Origin: Drosophila pseudoobscura
Lineage: Eukaryota > Arthropoda > Insecta > Diptera > Drosophilidae
Assembly: GCF_009870125.1 (NCBI RefSeq)
Contig: NC_046680.1
Span: forward strand, 4,464,001-4,528,000
DNA length: 64,000 nt
Direction: 5' to 3'
Each line of letters begins with the position of its first letter. The first letter of the stretch is position 1. The position numbers and the translations under genes are program-made. Below the pieces are notes generated by a model. That model was not told the origin of the DNA and did no database searches. It worked only from the letters and a program-made list of their open reading frames with translations. Positions 1 to 12,916 of this stretch are shown here, in pieces.

Positions 1-165
1 CATGAGAATAGAAAAAAAACACAATATACATGTCGTGTGGGTCACGAGGCACATTCGATTTGAATATTGATCAATTCTTGATCAGCATAACTAGTCGAGT
101 CGATATAGCCATGCTTGTCTGTCTGTCCGTCCGTCCGTTCCGATGAGACTATAAGGGATCAACCC
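1..165 (-). mobile_element. DINE-1 (Helitron-family) fragment, inverted
   Basis: Read on the minus strand this stretch carries a run of GGAC/AGAC repeats and then the hallmark DINE-1 phrase CATGGCTATATCGACTCG followed by CTGATCAAGAAT. The same phrase, less diverged at its 3' part, occurs at 1258-1300 on the plus strand. DINE-1 is a non-autonomous Helitron-like element abundant in Drosophila. This copy is cut by the window edge. Identification rests on recalled consensus. Confidence 0.7.
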
Positions 166-959
166 AATTGGACCTATTTCAGGCTGAGGTAAACTCAGTC
201 ACGTCAAGGGTTCAATCCACAAGAAATTTGTAGAAATGGATGGAACTTTAAGGGAGACGTCGGGCTTGCGTTGTTCGGCGCAGAGGTGGGGGTAGAGTGG
301 GGGATAGTTTTGGTCCCTCAGCGATTTGAAATGAACTTACGCAACTGATGTTATTCGGGTTATTAGTTTGATTTTTGTATTATTATTACTTTCTTAGCAC
401 TTAAACACTGATTCTTAAATTAGCACAGCGTCTGTACACGGCGCCGGGTTTCCACGTAAGTGGAGTGGTCTCGGTCTGGAGTAGGGGAAGTCCGCGTGAC
501 CGGGTATGATTAGTCGGCGCTTTGTGGGTTCTGCGCGTGTCTTTATAGCTATGTGTGGATCGGGTGTTATTAGAGTTATGAAGTACATATGGCGAATAAT
601 ATATGTATGTATTATTCTATGTTGGGACCGGACCCTTTTGGGTTCGTTACAGTTTCCAGACTCCTATGATAACGCACTGTTTTAAAATTTTGCACCGCCC
701 CCACAAAGAACGAAAAACTGTGGAGAATGAAGGACCAAATAAAATTCTGTAGCTACGCAACGCGCTAACTAATTCTCTCTCTCTCTCTCACACACACACT
801 CTTCTTTGTACAGTGTTCGCCCTCTGGCGAAAGGAGCTCGATAGAACAGCTGGTGTTGGGCCGAGAATAGAACAAAAGGAGTTGCTGAGTTGCTGCTGCG
901 ACCGCAACTCTACATTTAGACAGAATGCGGAAGAGACAGAATACGTGTCTGAACATGTC
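166..959. other. Repeat-like non-coding stretch
   Basis: No gene seen. The sequence at about 230-655 looks like decayed transposon DNA. On the minus strand it opens with TGTAACGAACCC, which resembles an LTR start, but I found no target duplication or matching end. Around 670-730 a phrase about a GC-rich cccccacaaag stretch recalls another inverted DINE-1 piece. Confidence 0.4.
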
Positions 960-1415
960 TTCGGGCGCTGCGTAGCCACTGCAAATTGATTTGTTCCTTT
1001 AGGCTATAAAAATCCGATCCGATCTGATCCAGATTCAGCTATCTGGTAGATATGGTCATTCTCTATGATTGTCGGTTTTTTAATTTCTCGTATCTTTAAA
1101 GGTTTTCGTCCTTTGCGGGCGGCGCGGAGATTTTAAATACACCTGTAACAGTGACATATCACAGGTGTCTGGATACAAAATGTTGTTGCTCTAGCTTTTA
1201 TAGTCTCTGAGCACTAGGCGCTCATAGGGACGGACAGATGGACAGACGGACAAATAGACATGGCTTAATCAACTCGGCTATTGATGATGATATAGAATAT
1301 ATGTATGTATATACTTTATGGAGTCGGAAACGCTTCCTTCTGGACGTTACGCACATCCATTTTCACGACAAATCTAATACACGCCTATACTCATCTTGAG
1401 TATTGGGTATAAAAA
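960..1415 (+). mobile_element. DINE-1 (Helitron-family) copy
   Basis: The typical DINE-1 landmarks appear in order: a GATCCGATCTGATCC block near 1012, a TCCTTTGCGGGCGGCGC block near 1110, the GAGCACTAGGCGCTCATAGG hairpin near 1208, a short GGACAGA repeat tract, the CAACTCGGCTATTGATG phrase, and the TTGAGTATTGGGTATAAAAA tail ending near 1415. It is non-coding and in the opposite orientation to the fragment at 1-165. It lies downstream of, or in an intron of, Tdc2. Confidence 0.8.
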
Positions 1416-2189
1416 AGACAAATGGGTTGAAACAGATCAAATCGAATATATAAAAATCTCCTAAACGATTCGATCGATTTCTATGAAATGTCTTTTTGGC
1501 AAAAAATCAGCCCTTGCCGCGGCTTACAACGTTCCCGCCCGTTTTCGCCTGCAGTTACGAAGCCGATTGCCCAAACAAATAGAGTTCGCCCCGCTTGTTC
1601 CACCAGTCCACCAGTCCACCAGCATCTGAAAGCATCCGTCAGCTGGTAGCTGGCAGCCTGACTGGGCTGTCGATGAATCACTTGTGGCCTGTCTCTGAAA
1701 CATTTTCTGTGGCCAAATAATGCCAAAACACTTCAAGGGGCCACAGCGGAAAGAAAGAAATCAAATCAAATTTCGCGCTGGTCTCTGCTCGGAATTCGGC
1801 GTGCTGTTCCGCACGTTTGCGATACTCGTAGTAGTACTTGGCTCTGCTCTGGGGTTTTGGCCAGGGTCTTGGGTGGCCATGGGCTTGCCTATGCAGACAA
1901 CGGACAACGTTTAGGCACTTGTATCTGCGTCACTAGCAAATCGGTTTCCAAATTTCGACTGGGCATTACATGACCACCGAGCCATTGGTCTCAACAATGG
2001 ACAACCAAATGCACACCCACCAAAAAACTTGCTTCAGTGAAAATCCCAGACACAGCCCACACAGAAATTGTTGGTGGGGCGCACACAAAGAGCTTTGAAC
2101 CCTAAGCATGATTAATTACGAGTACTTTAAAGGCGAATCAAGAAAGAAAAGAAACGAAATGAAATGAAAGCCCACCGAATGTAACTCAC
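1416..2189. other. Probable Tdc2 intron, no exon seen
   Basis: This begins immediately after a strong Tdc2 donor site and shows no open frame resembling the missing decarboxylase C-terminus. I infer that the intron runs off the left edge. No other signal is seen. Confidence 0.4.
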
Positions 2190-4073
2190 CTTGACTTGAT
2201 TACAGATCTCGAAGCGTTTATCTTTGAGCACCAGCTCCTCAAAGCGCTTGGCCAATTTGATATGGTGACGTATGTAGTGCTGTAGTCCGGAAATCCCGTA
2301 GGATCGCAGCACAAACCTGCAAGGAAACAGCATGGAAAGCCGGCAAAAGCAATAATTGTATATTTCGAGTGGACTGATGGAATGATCGGACAGGAAACCA
2401 TTAGCCATTGAATGTTTGTTCTACCTACACATGCACATATCTTGGTGTTGATTCATCTCATTTGGATAGATTCCGCGGCACACAGACCTTTGCTCTTTCC
2501 AAAGTTTGATTTCTATGTTTTTACAACTAAATCGCAAGCAAATAATGAACGAGCGTGGCGGACATGACAAAGATGGCCAAGAGTAAGGCCTAAACAAGAC
2601 ACCAGCGAGCAAGCGGTACACACTCCAGGCCAATCGACAAAATCAATTCAGTTTTTGACAATAGTCAACAAACACTCATTCACACTCTTGACTGTCGAGG
2701 GTTTTTCGGGGTCTTTCGGGGTCTGTCGGGTGCCATAATGATGATAATGATTATTATTTTTTTGTTCACATACCAGAGTTTCAGCGAACGAAACCGCCGA
2801 CTGAGTGGAACTCCCCAATGACGATAGTCGATGGCCGCGTCCGAGTAGCCGTGCTTGAGGTACAGCGGATCCACGACCAGAGCTGATGTCAGACGGATGC
2901 GATCCCTCACCCACAGAGTCGAGCAGTCGAAGTTGGTCAGCAGCCACTTGTTGGGGTTCGTGTTGAATGAGTCGGCGTATTCAATGCCCTGCGGAGCGGA
3001 TGTTGCAGATCGAAGCAGAGGGCCGGGATAGGAGTACCTACCTTCAGGAGCGGCTTGAGCTCCGGACAGATGAAGCTGTTGCCCGCATATGCGGCATCTA
3101 CATGCAGCCAGACGCCGGGAAACCTCTCCAGCTGCTTGCCGATCTCCGGCAGATTATCGAACGCACAGGAGCCGGTGGTACCCAGGGTGGTGGACACAAA
3201 GAAGGGCACCAGACCCTGCAGTTCGTCCTCCTCCATGGCCTCGTAGATCGTCTGACCGCGCAGACTGGCGTTCTCGTCCGGCTCGAGGATGCGCAACTTC
3301 ACAAAACAAATCATGGCCGCCTTCTCCACGCAGCTGTGCGCCTCCTTGGAGCAGTAGGCCATCAGCTTGCACAGCAGGTGGCCCTCCTCCACGAAGGGAT
3401 GCTGGGCCTTTAACCGCTTCAAGGCCTGGGCCCGGGCCGCGAGCATCGTGACCAGCACGCACTCCGAGGCGGATGTCTGTGTCGATCACAAACAGATTTA
3501 AGGGCGAATTAAATCACGGCGTTTTACCAGCCGGACTGGCGCAATTTACCTGAATGACCCCGCCGCCGGTGCTGCCCTCCTTGAGGGCCAGGAAGTGGTC
3601 CGGCAGACCAATCGCCTTGCCCAGCCAGTCCAGGACGATCGTCTCCAGCTCGGTGCAGGCGGGGCTGGCTGCCCAGGAGAATCCAATGCAGCCGATGCCG
3701 TCGCCGAGCATGTCGCCCAGGATCGAGGGGAATGAGTTTCCCGCCGGGAAGTAGGCGTGGAACCGGGGATGCTGCCAGTGTGTCACACCAGGCATGATTT
3801 TATCCTCCACATCGCTCATGATCTGGTCCCAGTCCTCCGGCTCATGGGGCGCCTCAGCTGTGTGCGAATGTAGCCAGAGGGATATCCAGAGAATCAACGA
3901 AAATCCCAAAATAGATTGGATGGATGGAAAATTGTTTGCTTACATGGCAGCAAATGCCTCAAATAGCCCGGCTCCACGCTGGGCGTAACCCGTCGCTCGT
4001 TCAGGGTTTCCAGATAAGTGCAGATGTACTCGACCATTTCCATGCCACGTTTTCGAAATTCGGTGCTATCCAT
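2190..4073 (-). CDS. Tdc2: Tyrosine decarboxylase, 3' end outside window
   Basis: PLP-dependent group II decarboxylase converting tyrosine to tyramine, the first step to octopamine. Five coding exons join in frame on minus: 4073-3944, 3857-3550, 3476-3042, 2988-2774 and 2316-2190, about 405 codons. The protein starts [13 protein letters not shown]. Exon 2 has the [15 protein letters not shown] substrate-loop segment; exon 3 has the HVDAAYAG stretch; exon 4 has [10 protein letters not shown], whose Lys binds PLP. The last visible codons are followed by GTGAGT, so the roughly 180-residue C-terminal part must lie left of position 1. ATG 4073 was chosen because the family N-terminus begins there; an upstream in-frame ATG at 4166 adds unrelated sequence. 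The Tdc2 rather than Tdc1 assignment rests on recalled sequence, and aromatic-amino-acid decarboxylase relatives are the alternative. Confidence 0.88.
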
Positions 4074-6812
4074 CTTCGATCCGTTTGTCCAATTTGGCTT
4101 TGGCTTGGGCTTCTGCGTTTGTTTTTCCAAGTTTCCGCACGCTGCGCTTCTCATGGATGTATCCATCGATTAATTGAAGAGGCGTAGGCGTAGGCAGAGG
4201 CATGGGCGTGTTAGAAATGTTTTTATATTGATACAAAAAAATTAATTTCAAAATAAATCAATTGTTCGAGATGTTATATTGTAAGATTTGTCTGCGAAAA
4301 TTTGCAGCCATTTCGTGTTGGAATTTATTTAAAGACCGAAATTCAAAATGATTTGAAAATAGAGATTTTGTGATTTTAGAATGAGCCAATTTGTATGTCG
4401 ATTTCCAAAAATATCCAATAAAAGGTGCTATGTAATAGAGTGGAATTTTGTTCACAATTTGTGGAAAATTCCGTTCATATTTTCCCGATTATATTCACAT
4501 AATAATTCACATACGCCGTATTTGTGGGTAAATTGATTCCATTGTGGTTAATTATTGTTAATCCACAGCCTTGATGGGGGTTTTTTACATGTTGCACACG
4601 CTTTACTTAGAACTTGATGAATGGAAACTATTGATAGATTTCTGTATTTCTACGATGCTGGGCTATGCTGTGGATAAACTTTGCGGTCTTTCTCAATTTT
4701 ACTTGATTTTTCGAATAAACAGATTTTGTATTTTGTTTGTAATTAAACTGCGGCTCCCCCGGCATTGTTTCATCGCCTGGAGGCTAACACTAATTTTAAT
4801 ATCAGTTGCCAGGTGCCTTACTTGGATATCGGGCGAGATGCGCTGTGTGATTTAGTTCAGAATCCGCTTCTCCTGAACCGTTGGCCACGGCCTGCAAAAC
4901 CAAAATGATCCTTGCTCTGCGGTTGGGCCAGGAGCTAAGCTCGGCTGGCTCGGTCTGCTGCCACGAATCGGGGCAGCTGCTGCTGCTGCTGCTTACCCGA
5001 CTCCCGTGGCATATCTAATGAATGCATACTTCAGTGGGCTGGGGGCGGGGGTGTGTGGTGCGATTGAGATGGCAAATAAATGAAATATTTGCGGCACTTC
5101 ATTCATAGCTCGACTCTCCGCCCACCCTTTTGTACGCTGTGTGCTGTGCGCTGTACGTGAAGATATGCAGAAGGAGCAGAAAAAGAGCGCGAAAGAAAAC
5201 GCTTTACGACCCCATGTAAAGTTTCAAAACCACTGCGTATACTTGATATTGCGTATACGCACACTAAATTGAATTTTCAACTTTTAAATAAGAACATCTT
5301 ATTTCCCCTACAATTGGGTAACCGCCAACCGTTGGTACAGATAATTCAAAGTACGTGTTGTCAGAAACACTCCGTGGGGCAGGGCACATCATCGCCATCG
5401 CATTGATAGGAATAGGACATCGCTTATCGACGTCAGCGCCTTCCCACTTGTGCGCGTCTTGGGTGAACCGTTTTATTAATAACTTCCGCACCAAATTGAA
5501 TTATTGTTCAAAACGTACTTGATAGGAATGGCGGCGATGCGGTGCCGTGCCGGATGATAATGGCGTTGGCAATGACGATGACGATGTCAATGGGACAGGC
5601 AGGGACTGAAGCAGAGATGGAAGGAATTTCCAGGCATTCCTTTAGGAACATTCCATTGCCGCTTTTCCTTTTCCTTCTACACAGCCGAGGCATTGTTCCT
5701 CATTTCTACTGCATTGAGCCTTGAGAATCGTCTGCTCCGTTGCTCTGTGTGGGACACGTGGCAGTATCTCTAGCTCTGTGTTCTTGGCGGCCTCTAGTTC
5801 TGCTAGTTTCTGTGTTGCTGGGTGTTCGGTGGGTGGAAAAGTTCATTAATAAACTTTCGTTGCTGCTGTCGAATTCAGCTGCAGCTTCCCCCGTGCCGCC
5901 ACCCTGCGCTAAAATGTTGTTTGGCCCCTAACCTCAACAAGTGGCATCATGCTCCTTGGTAATCATCCCTTACTGGCCTCCTTTTCCTGCTTGTTACCGA
6001 CATCGTCGTCGTCGTCGTCGGCATCGTCCTGCCACTGGTTGGCTGTTGTCTAGTGCCCGACGCCAGCAGAATTCTATTTAATGGGAAAACGCTGACGCTA
6101 GTGCAGCCGCGGACATTTAATTGCTGTAGGAATGGTTTTTTATTGACTTTTACTTGAACTCCTCTTCAAAATGCATTTGCTCAAAGGAAGGGCACCCATG
6201 GCAGTGCCAAATGGTTTGTCTTTCCGATTTCAGGAACAAATTGCGCCAAGTGGAAGAGGAGAGGAGTCCGGAAAGTTTCCTTCGTTTCTGTTGATGTGTG
6301 AATTTTCTCTTATGTAGTTCTTAACTGACCCAATTCTATGGAAATCTCGAAAGCATAATGTACGTGTCTTGCTTAGTTTCCTTTCCTTAGTGTTCTTTGA
6401 GATTTTCTTAGTTTCAAATACCTTTTTATCAAATTAATGTAGGTAACATAGTTGTCTCTAAAGCTGGTCCCCTGCGCTATTCCCAGCTTGTCCTTTTTCT
6501 CTCTCTCTATTTTTTGTTTTTTGTTTGTTTTTTTGCTCTTGGTCTCTCGGCTCATAAACCAAGCAATTATTCAATTTGCACGGACTGTACGCTGTACAGC
6601 ACCCGGGCAATAACTGCTCAGGACAGTTTACGATGAGTGGAGTGGTTCGCTGTTGAGTTGGCTGCTGGCTGTTGGCAGTGTACTCGGCACAGATTGGGCC
6701 CTTGGGCTGCCATTGGTTATGTCAAGGTTATGCTTAAGGGCTTCTACATAATTATATTCCCGATGGTATGAAATAATTCCCGTTTCTCAGATCAGACTCG
6801 AGGACCCTCAAA
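4074..6812. other. Intergenic region between Tdc2 and Rpp25
   Basis: It should contain the Tdc2 5' UTR and promoter on the minus strand. A possible acceptor, CGCAG, lies about 60 bases upstream of the Tdc2 ATG. Short open frames occur on both strands but none shows a family motif or good splice-site support. I see simple CTG and GTC triplet runs near 4980 and 6005, and no gene. Confidence 0.5.
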
Positions 6813-7612
6813 ATGATGCACTACCGCAAGGCGGAGAATGTTGAGCGGGAGTTGAGCAAGAGTGAATTGCCATTTGATGACTGCGTACCCAAGACCCAAA
6901 AGGATTTCCTCTGGATGCAGGTTAGTGCTCACCTTTGAAGGTGAGTCTTTTAGTTGTCTTCAATCCCGCTCCAATTATAGGTTAAAGGCGGCACCAAAGT
7001 GAGCAATGTCATTGAGTATGCCCAGGCGGCGCTGAACAAGGGCGAACACCGCTGTCTAGTGTGGAGTGGCTCCGGCGGCGGAGTGGTCAAAACCATATCC
7101 TGCGCTGAGGTGCTTAAGCGTACCCACCCCCTCTACCAGGTGACGCGCATGGCCTACAACAGGTGAGTCCTCCTCAGCATAAGAGCCATAACATCATTGC
7201 GGGTTCAGTAATAGTAGTTCTCATTAAAGCGTGGAGGAACACTGGAAGCCACAGATGGATGGCCTCGAGGAAATCATTGTCAACCGCCAGATACCCAGCA
7301 TACACATACTCATGAGCCTGGACGAGCTGCCCGAGAGCGTGCAGGGGTAAGAATAGAGTTTAAGAATCTGTTTACAAAAGACAACTAATACTCGTATATC
7401 CTTTCGTATGCAGAGTGCAGAAACCCAACACAACTAGCGATTACTGGCAGGATAATGGAACGCCTGCACGTACTCAGCCCCGCCAGCATCAGCAAGGAGC
7501 AGCCAGTCGACCAAATAAACGACCTAGATATGGACGCAACAAGCAGCAGCAAGGAAACCCAGAGCGGAGCACAGAGCAGCTCCCTGTTCCTGCTCCAAGT
7601 CCTGGCCAATGA
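6813..7612 (+). CDS. Rpp25: Alba-domain RNase P/MRP subunit (Rpp25-like)
   Basis: Protein subunit of nuclear RNase P and RNase MRP; in animals Rpp25 pairs with Rpp20 to bind the P3 helix of the RNA. Four exons, 6813-6920, 6981-7162, 7230-7346 and 7414-7612, give 201 residues, all introns with GT-AG ends. The N-terminus HYRKAENVE matches the start of vertebrate RPP25/RPP25L. The Alba core follows: VKGGTKVSNVIEYA, the WSGSGGGVVKTISCAEVLKR nucleic-acid-binding loop, then HPLYQVTRM. The last exon is Gln/Pro/Arg-rich (RPNKRPRYGRNKQQQ), a likely disordered RNA-contacting tail. Two ATGs are adjacent at 6813 and 6816; the first is used here. The last exon could start at 7414 or two bases later; only the former keeps this long tail open. 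Confidence 0.85.
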
Positions 7613-7697
7613 TAGATTTCGTCGACTTCACCTGAAGCTTTTCTTTAACTAATCTAATCGGCTAGAATGCTTTGAGTACCCTTTGTAGGGATATGCA

Positions 7698-7703
7698 AAT
7701 AAA
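7698..7703 (+). terminator. Poly(A) signal of Rpp25
   Basis: AATAAA 86 bases after the stop codon of the Rpp25 gene; the 3' UTR is probably about 110 bases. Confidence 0.6.
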
Positions 7704-8028
7704 GTATAATTTACTATGTATTCAAAATTTATTGTATTTATAAGGCGACGAGCGGCCCAGCCGCAATTGCCGGCAATTGAAGATTCGAAGTAGCTCGGAA
7801 AATAACAAAGCTTGTTTATACTTTTATAAAGATAGTACCCATAGGAACACAACAAGTACTTGTGTTGTGAGGCCTCGTGTGCGTCGTTCTATTTACTCGT
7901 CTCACACAAAACATTTACGAAAAACTGCACAAATCTAATCTGGTGGGATTCAATGCCGCTTATCAGCTCTTATGGAGATGCGACACACGCGGACAGGCGA
8001 CGGGCGCCACCGTCGGCTAGTGTGAAAA

Positions 8029-9419
8029 ATGCTGCCACTTGGACGAGTTCTGCGAGCGGTGGGTAGCTTGCAGCAGTTCCGCTGTCTGTGCAGCAAGGCT
8101 TACGGCGATGCTCTGCCCAGCAGTTGTGATGTCCTGATCATTGGTGGCGGCGGCATGGGAGCCTCCTCAGCTTTTTGGCTCACGTCCAAGGCACGGCAGC
8201 GGGGGAAGAAGCTCAATGTGCTGGTGGTGGAGCGCGATCATGGTGTGAGTAGGGAGTCTTGAGGCTTGGCTAGATCTAGATCACTGACTTCCAACCATTC
8301 CTTACTCAGTACTCGAAGGCTTCTACTGTGCTCTCGGTGGGCGGAGTACGGCAGCAGTTCTCCCTGGCAGAAAACATACAAATGGGACTTTACGGCCACG
8401 ACTTCATTATGAACAGCCAAAAGCATTTGGGTGACGTCGATCTCTGTTTCCAGCCGCACGGCTACCTGATCATGGCCACCTCCCAAGGAGCAGAGATCCT
8501 CACCCGGAACTCCAAGCTGCAGAACGAATTGGGGGCCCGGAACAAACTGCTCGGCCCGGAGGCCTTGCGGAAGCAATTTCCCTGGCTGTGCACGGACAAA
8601 ATTGAACTGGGCTGCTACGGCATTGACAAGGAGGGATGGTTTGATCCCTGGGCGCTGCTGATGGGATTCAAGAAACAGGCGCGTTCCTTTGGCGCCAAGT
8701 TCGCCAACGGGGAAGTGGTGGGCTTCGAGTGGAATGCAGCTGGGGCTTTGTCAGGAGCAGTGGTGGATGCTGGCGATGGTACTCAGCATACTGTGAAGTT
8801 CGACACCTGCGTACTAGCGGCGGGAGCACACTCGGGCCAGGTGGCTAGCCTGGCAAATATTGGCAGCACCCAGGCGAAGGAGGCATCGCTGCGCGTGCCT
8901 CTGCCGGTGGAGCCGCGAAAGCGGTATGTCTATGTGTTCAGCACGCAGGGCGACAATGGTCCTGGCTTGGCGACGCCGCTGACCGTAGATCCCGACGGGA
9001 CATACTTCCGACGCGATGGCTTGGGCGGCAACTTCCTCTGCGGCCGCAGTCCTTGTGATGATGAGGAGCCGGACTGTGATACCTTGGATGTGGATCATGG
9101 CTACTTTGACACGGACATCTGGCCCACCTTGGCAAACCGTGTGCCGTGCTTTGAGGCCGTCAAGGTGCAGAGCAGCTGGGCCGGCTACTACGAGCACAAT
9201 ACGTTCGATGCCAATGGCATCATAGGCAGGCATCCACATTACAGCAACCTCTTCATAGCTGCTGGCTTCAGTGGCCATGGCATTCAACAGACGCCTGCGG
9301 TTGGACGAGCCATCTCTGAGCTGATCCTGGAGGGCAGGCTCACCACTCTGGACTTGTCGCGCATGAGCTTTGATCGCATCGTGAAACAGCAGCCCATGTT
9401 CGAGGTCAATATAGTCTGA
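8029..9419 (+). CDS. CG3270: FAD-dependent oxidoreductase, FOXRED1-like
   Basis: Member of the D-amino-acid-oxidase/sarcosine-oxidase fold; human FOXRED1 is a mitochondrial complex I assembly factor. Two exons, 8029-8244 and 8310-9419, give 441 residues. The N-terminal 25 residues (MLPLGRVLRAVGSLQQFRC) are basic and hydrophobic with no acidic residue, consistent with a mitochondrial presequence. The Rossmann dinucleotide motif DVLIIGGGGMGASSA is at residues 34-48 and ends in the family strand VLVVERDHGYSKASTVLS, which is rebuilt exactly across the intron. The C-terminal FAD segment AAGFSGHGIQQTPAVGRA is present. Its 3' end converges on Mob4. The D. melanogaster name is from memory. Confidence 0.9.
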
Positions 9420-9656
9420 GAGTGGTTGAATATTGTTATCATTTTCATTTTTTGTGTGTATGTACGTTCTTTTATTGCAATTTTCTTGTTGTATGTATAT
9501 ATGGTAATTTTTTTTCATATAGTAAAGTTCACGTTTGTAGTCACGTAAAGCATTGCTGTGTGTGTTTTGGCTGCATGTTGTCGAGAGGAATTGAAGGAGT
9601 TGAATGGTGTTTTGGTCTTGGTTCGGCCACAAGAATTACTACACATAATTTATTTA

Positions 9657-9662
9657 AATAAA
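9657..9662 (+). terminator. Poly(A) signal of the FOXRED1-like gene
   Basis: AATAAA 238 bases beyond the stop codon. It lies short of the opposing Mob4 signal, so the two 3' UTRs probably do not overlap. Confidence 0.55.
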
Positions 9663-9774
9663 GATTTTAAACATAGTCGTAATATAATTTTACGGAATAA
9701 TTGCGGACTTAAGATCAGGTGTGGCTGGCGGGTTGGAGTGGAGAGGGGGCCTGTTATCATCTGGTTCTTTTGCC

Positions 9775-9780
9775 TTTATT
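9775..9780 (-). terminator. Poly(A) signal of Mob4
   Basis: TTTATT on plus is AATAAA on minus, 205 bases beyond the Mob4 stop codon. Confidence 0.45.
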
Positions 9781-9984
9781 ACTTAGTTATCGTTATGTAG
9801 AGGGGCTTTATATATTTGACGTTTAAACTACATACAAGATTTGCATTTGCCTTTGAGTTGAATCCGATCCGCTCTGTCGGGGTGAGCCAAAACAAATGCT
9901 CAAGCTATTAGTTAATATAAATAAATATGTGTGTATGAGCGCGCCTACGCGTGAGTTTTTATATGAGAATGACTGGATTGCTAC

Positions 9985-10779
9985 CTAAGCCTCGCTCTCG
10001 CCTGGTGCAGCGTTTTCTCCGTCGCTGATGGGCACGATCAGATTCTCCTTCGACATTAGATTGTATTTTGTGACGAAATGCGTAAATCGGTGGCATAGAT
10101 ACGTTTCTGCTTCGAACTCGTCGAAAATGCGACGATGGTGAAAGAAAGCATGCGAAAAGATACGGTAAACGCGCCGACACACCGACCCCAGCTTGGTCAC
10201 CGACGACTCCTTTATGGAAACTCTGTGGGAGACAGTTGATTAGCCATTTAGTTCATGTTTTCTCATGAGCATGTTTACGCCTACCTGCTTGGGAAATATT
10301 TGTTGCTGTTGAGCAGACAGGCAGCTCCGTCCAGTGTGTGACGAGTGTAATCAATTGCTGGACACTCCTTTGGCGTCTTGTGGGCCGCACACAAGAATAT
10401 CCACTGATCGGTTGCCGTCATCTGTGTGCAAGTCGACGGCGAGCATTCCTTCTGCAAGCGCACAGCCAGGCCGTTCAATTCCATGCAAAATTGTCGCAAG
10501 TGCTCGTACTTCCACACCCCCTCATCCTGGGCCTCTGGCATGGTCAATATAAGCTCGACATTGCTCGGATCACGCTTGATCAGTTGCTGTATGAACTGCT
10601 GCACAGCCAGCGTGCTGTCCATCTCCTCCAGAGGCTCATCGGGCCAGCGACAGAAGTCCTGAGTGAAAGCGAGAGCGTTGTAAACGCACAGGTTTTGGTA
10701 TTTGTCAACGGGAGCTCACCTTTGATGTTGTACCAGGTCGGTTCCTACGCAATATTGTCGAGCCGTCAGCCATCTTCAT
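9985..10779 (-). CDS. Mob4: MOB family protein Mob4 (phocein)
   Basis: Scaffold subunit of the STRIPAK phosphatase-kinase complex, with roles in neurite and synapse organisation and spindle focusing. Three exons, 10779-10720, 10658-10285 and 10222-9985, give exactly 223 residues, the usual length of the family. The N-terminus [16 protein letters not shown] is nearly invariant in animal phoceins. The MOB zinc-site region is visible as CSPSTCTQM followed by QWIFLCAAH, with later histidines in [13 protein letters not shown]. Exon 1 codes only 20 residues. Residue 18 is Thr here, inside RPGTTSK. The gene is divergent from Rab2 (start codons 697 bases apart) and convergent with the FOXRED1-like gene. 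Confidence 0.95.
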
Positions 10780-11078
10780 GTTTCACCTTCCTTCGAGCCG
10801 CGATGATCCACAACGCCTTTGCCTACGCCTGAGACGAGAAAATCTGTGGCAGACCACACAAAGTAAGTTTGATCCCGAAACACAACTCGTTCCCAAATTG
10901 TTTCAGTTGTGGGGCTAGCCTAGCTTTGTGCTCTAGGCTTTACAATTTAAGTGGACTTCTGTTTACACATCGCGCAGCAATTAATTTCAATTTAAAAACA
11001 CCTTTGTGCGAGAAAATTTCTGACAAAATTCACATACATACATATAGGGATGGGCAAGGCAGCGATATATTTTTTGGC

Positions 11079-11086
11079 TATCGATA
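11079..11086. promoter_or_regulatory. DRE (TATCGATA), Mob4 side
   Basis: Perfect palindromic DREF-binding element 300 bases upstream of the Mob4 ATG, a standard housekeeping promoter element. Which of the two divergent genes it serves is inferred from distance. Confidence 0.6.
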
Positions 11087-11334
11087 TAGTTGATTGCTGC
11101 CTCTGATTTACTGAACTGAATAGAATTTGGTGAACAAATGCTGGCAAACTGGTTTGCATTCAGTGAATTTGGTCTAAGTTTGTTCGATCTTGTTCTAAAT
11201 CGTTATTTATTTGTGACATTTTGGATGGCATTTGTTTAATGACCTCCCTCTCTAGCTCACACACCTTGCAAGGGGAACTTGTTCCCATCATTCATGAACT
11301 ACTTCAGTTAGAGGTGCAAAAACATCGGCGACAG

Positions 11335-11342
11335 TATCGATA
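11335..11342. promoter_or_regulatory. DRE (TATCGATA), Rab2 side
   Basis: Perfect DRE palindrome 134 bases upstream of the Rab2 ATG, where a housekeeping core promoter would be expected. Confidence 0.65.
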
Positions 11343-11475
11343 GTGCCTCGATGGTTTCGCAGCTCTATCATCCGTCATCATAAATACGAACAGAACTTAC
11401 AAGAATTGCGTATTAATTGTAAAATTACGAGATCATAGTTTCAAGAAGTGTGATCTAAACCAACCAGCTGCAACC

Positions 11476-12916
<1,441 letters not shown>

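Noticed and set aside
8814-9632. 272-codon minus-strand frame
   Set aside because: Antisense shadow of the FOXRED1-like gene; no motifs and no splice support.
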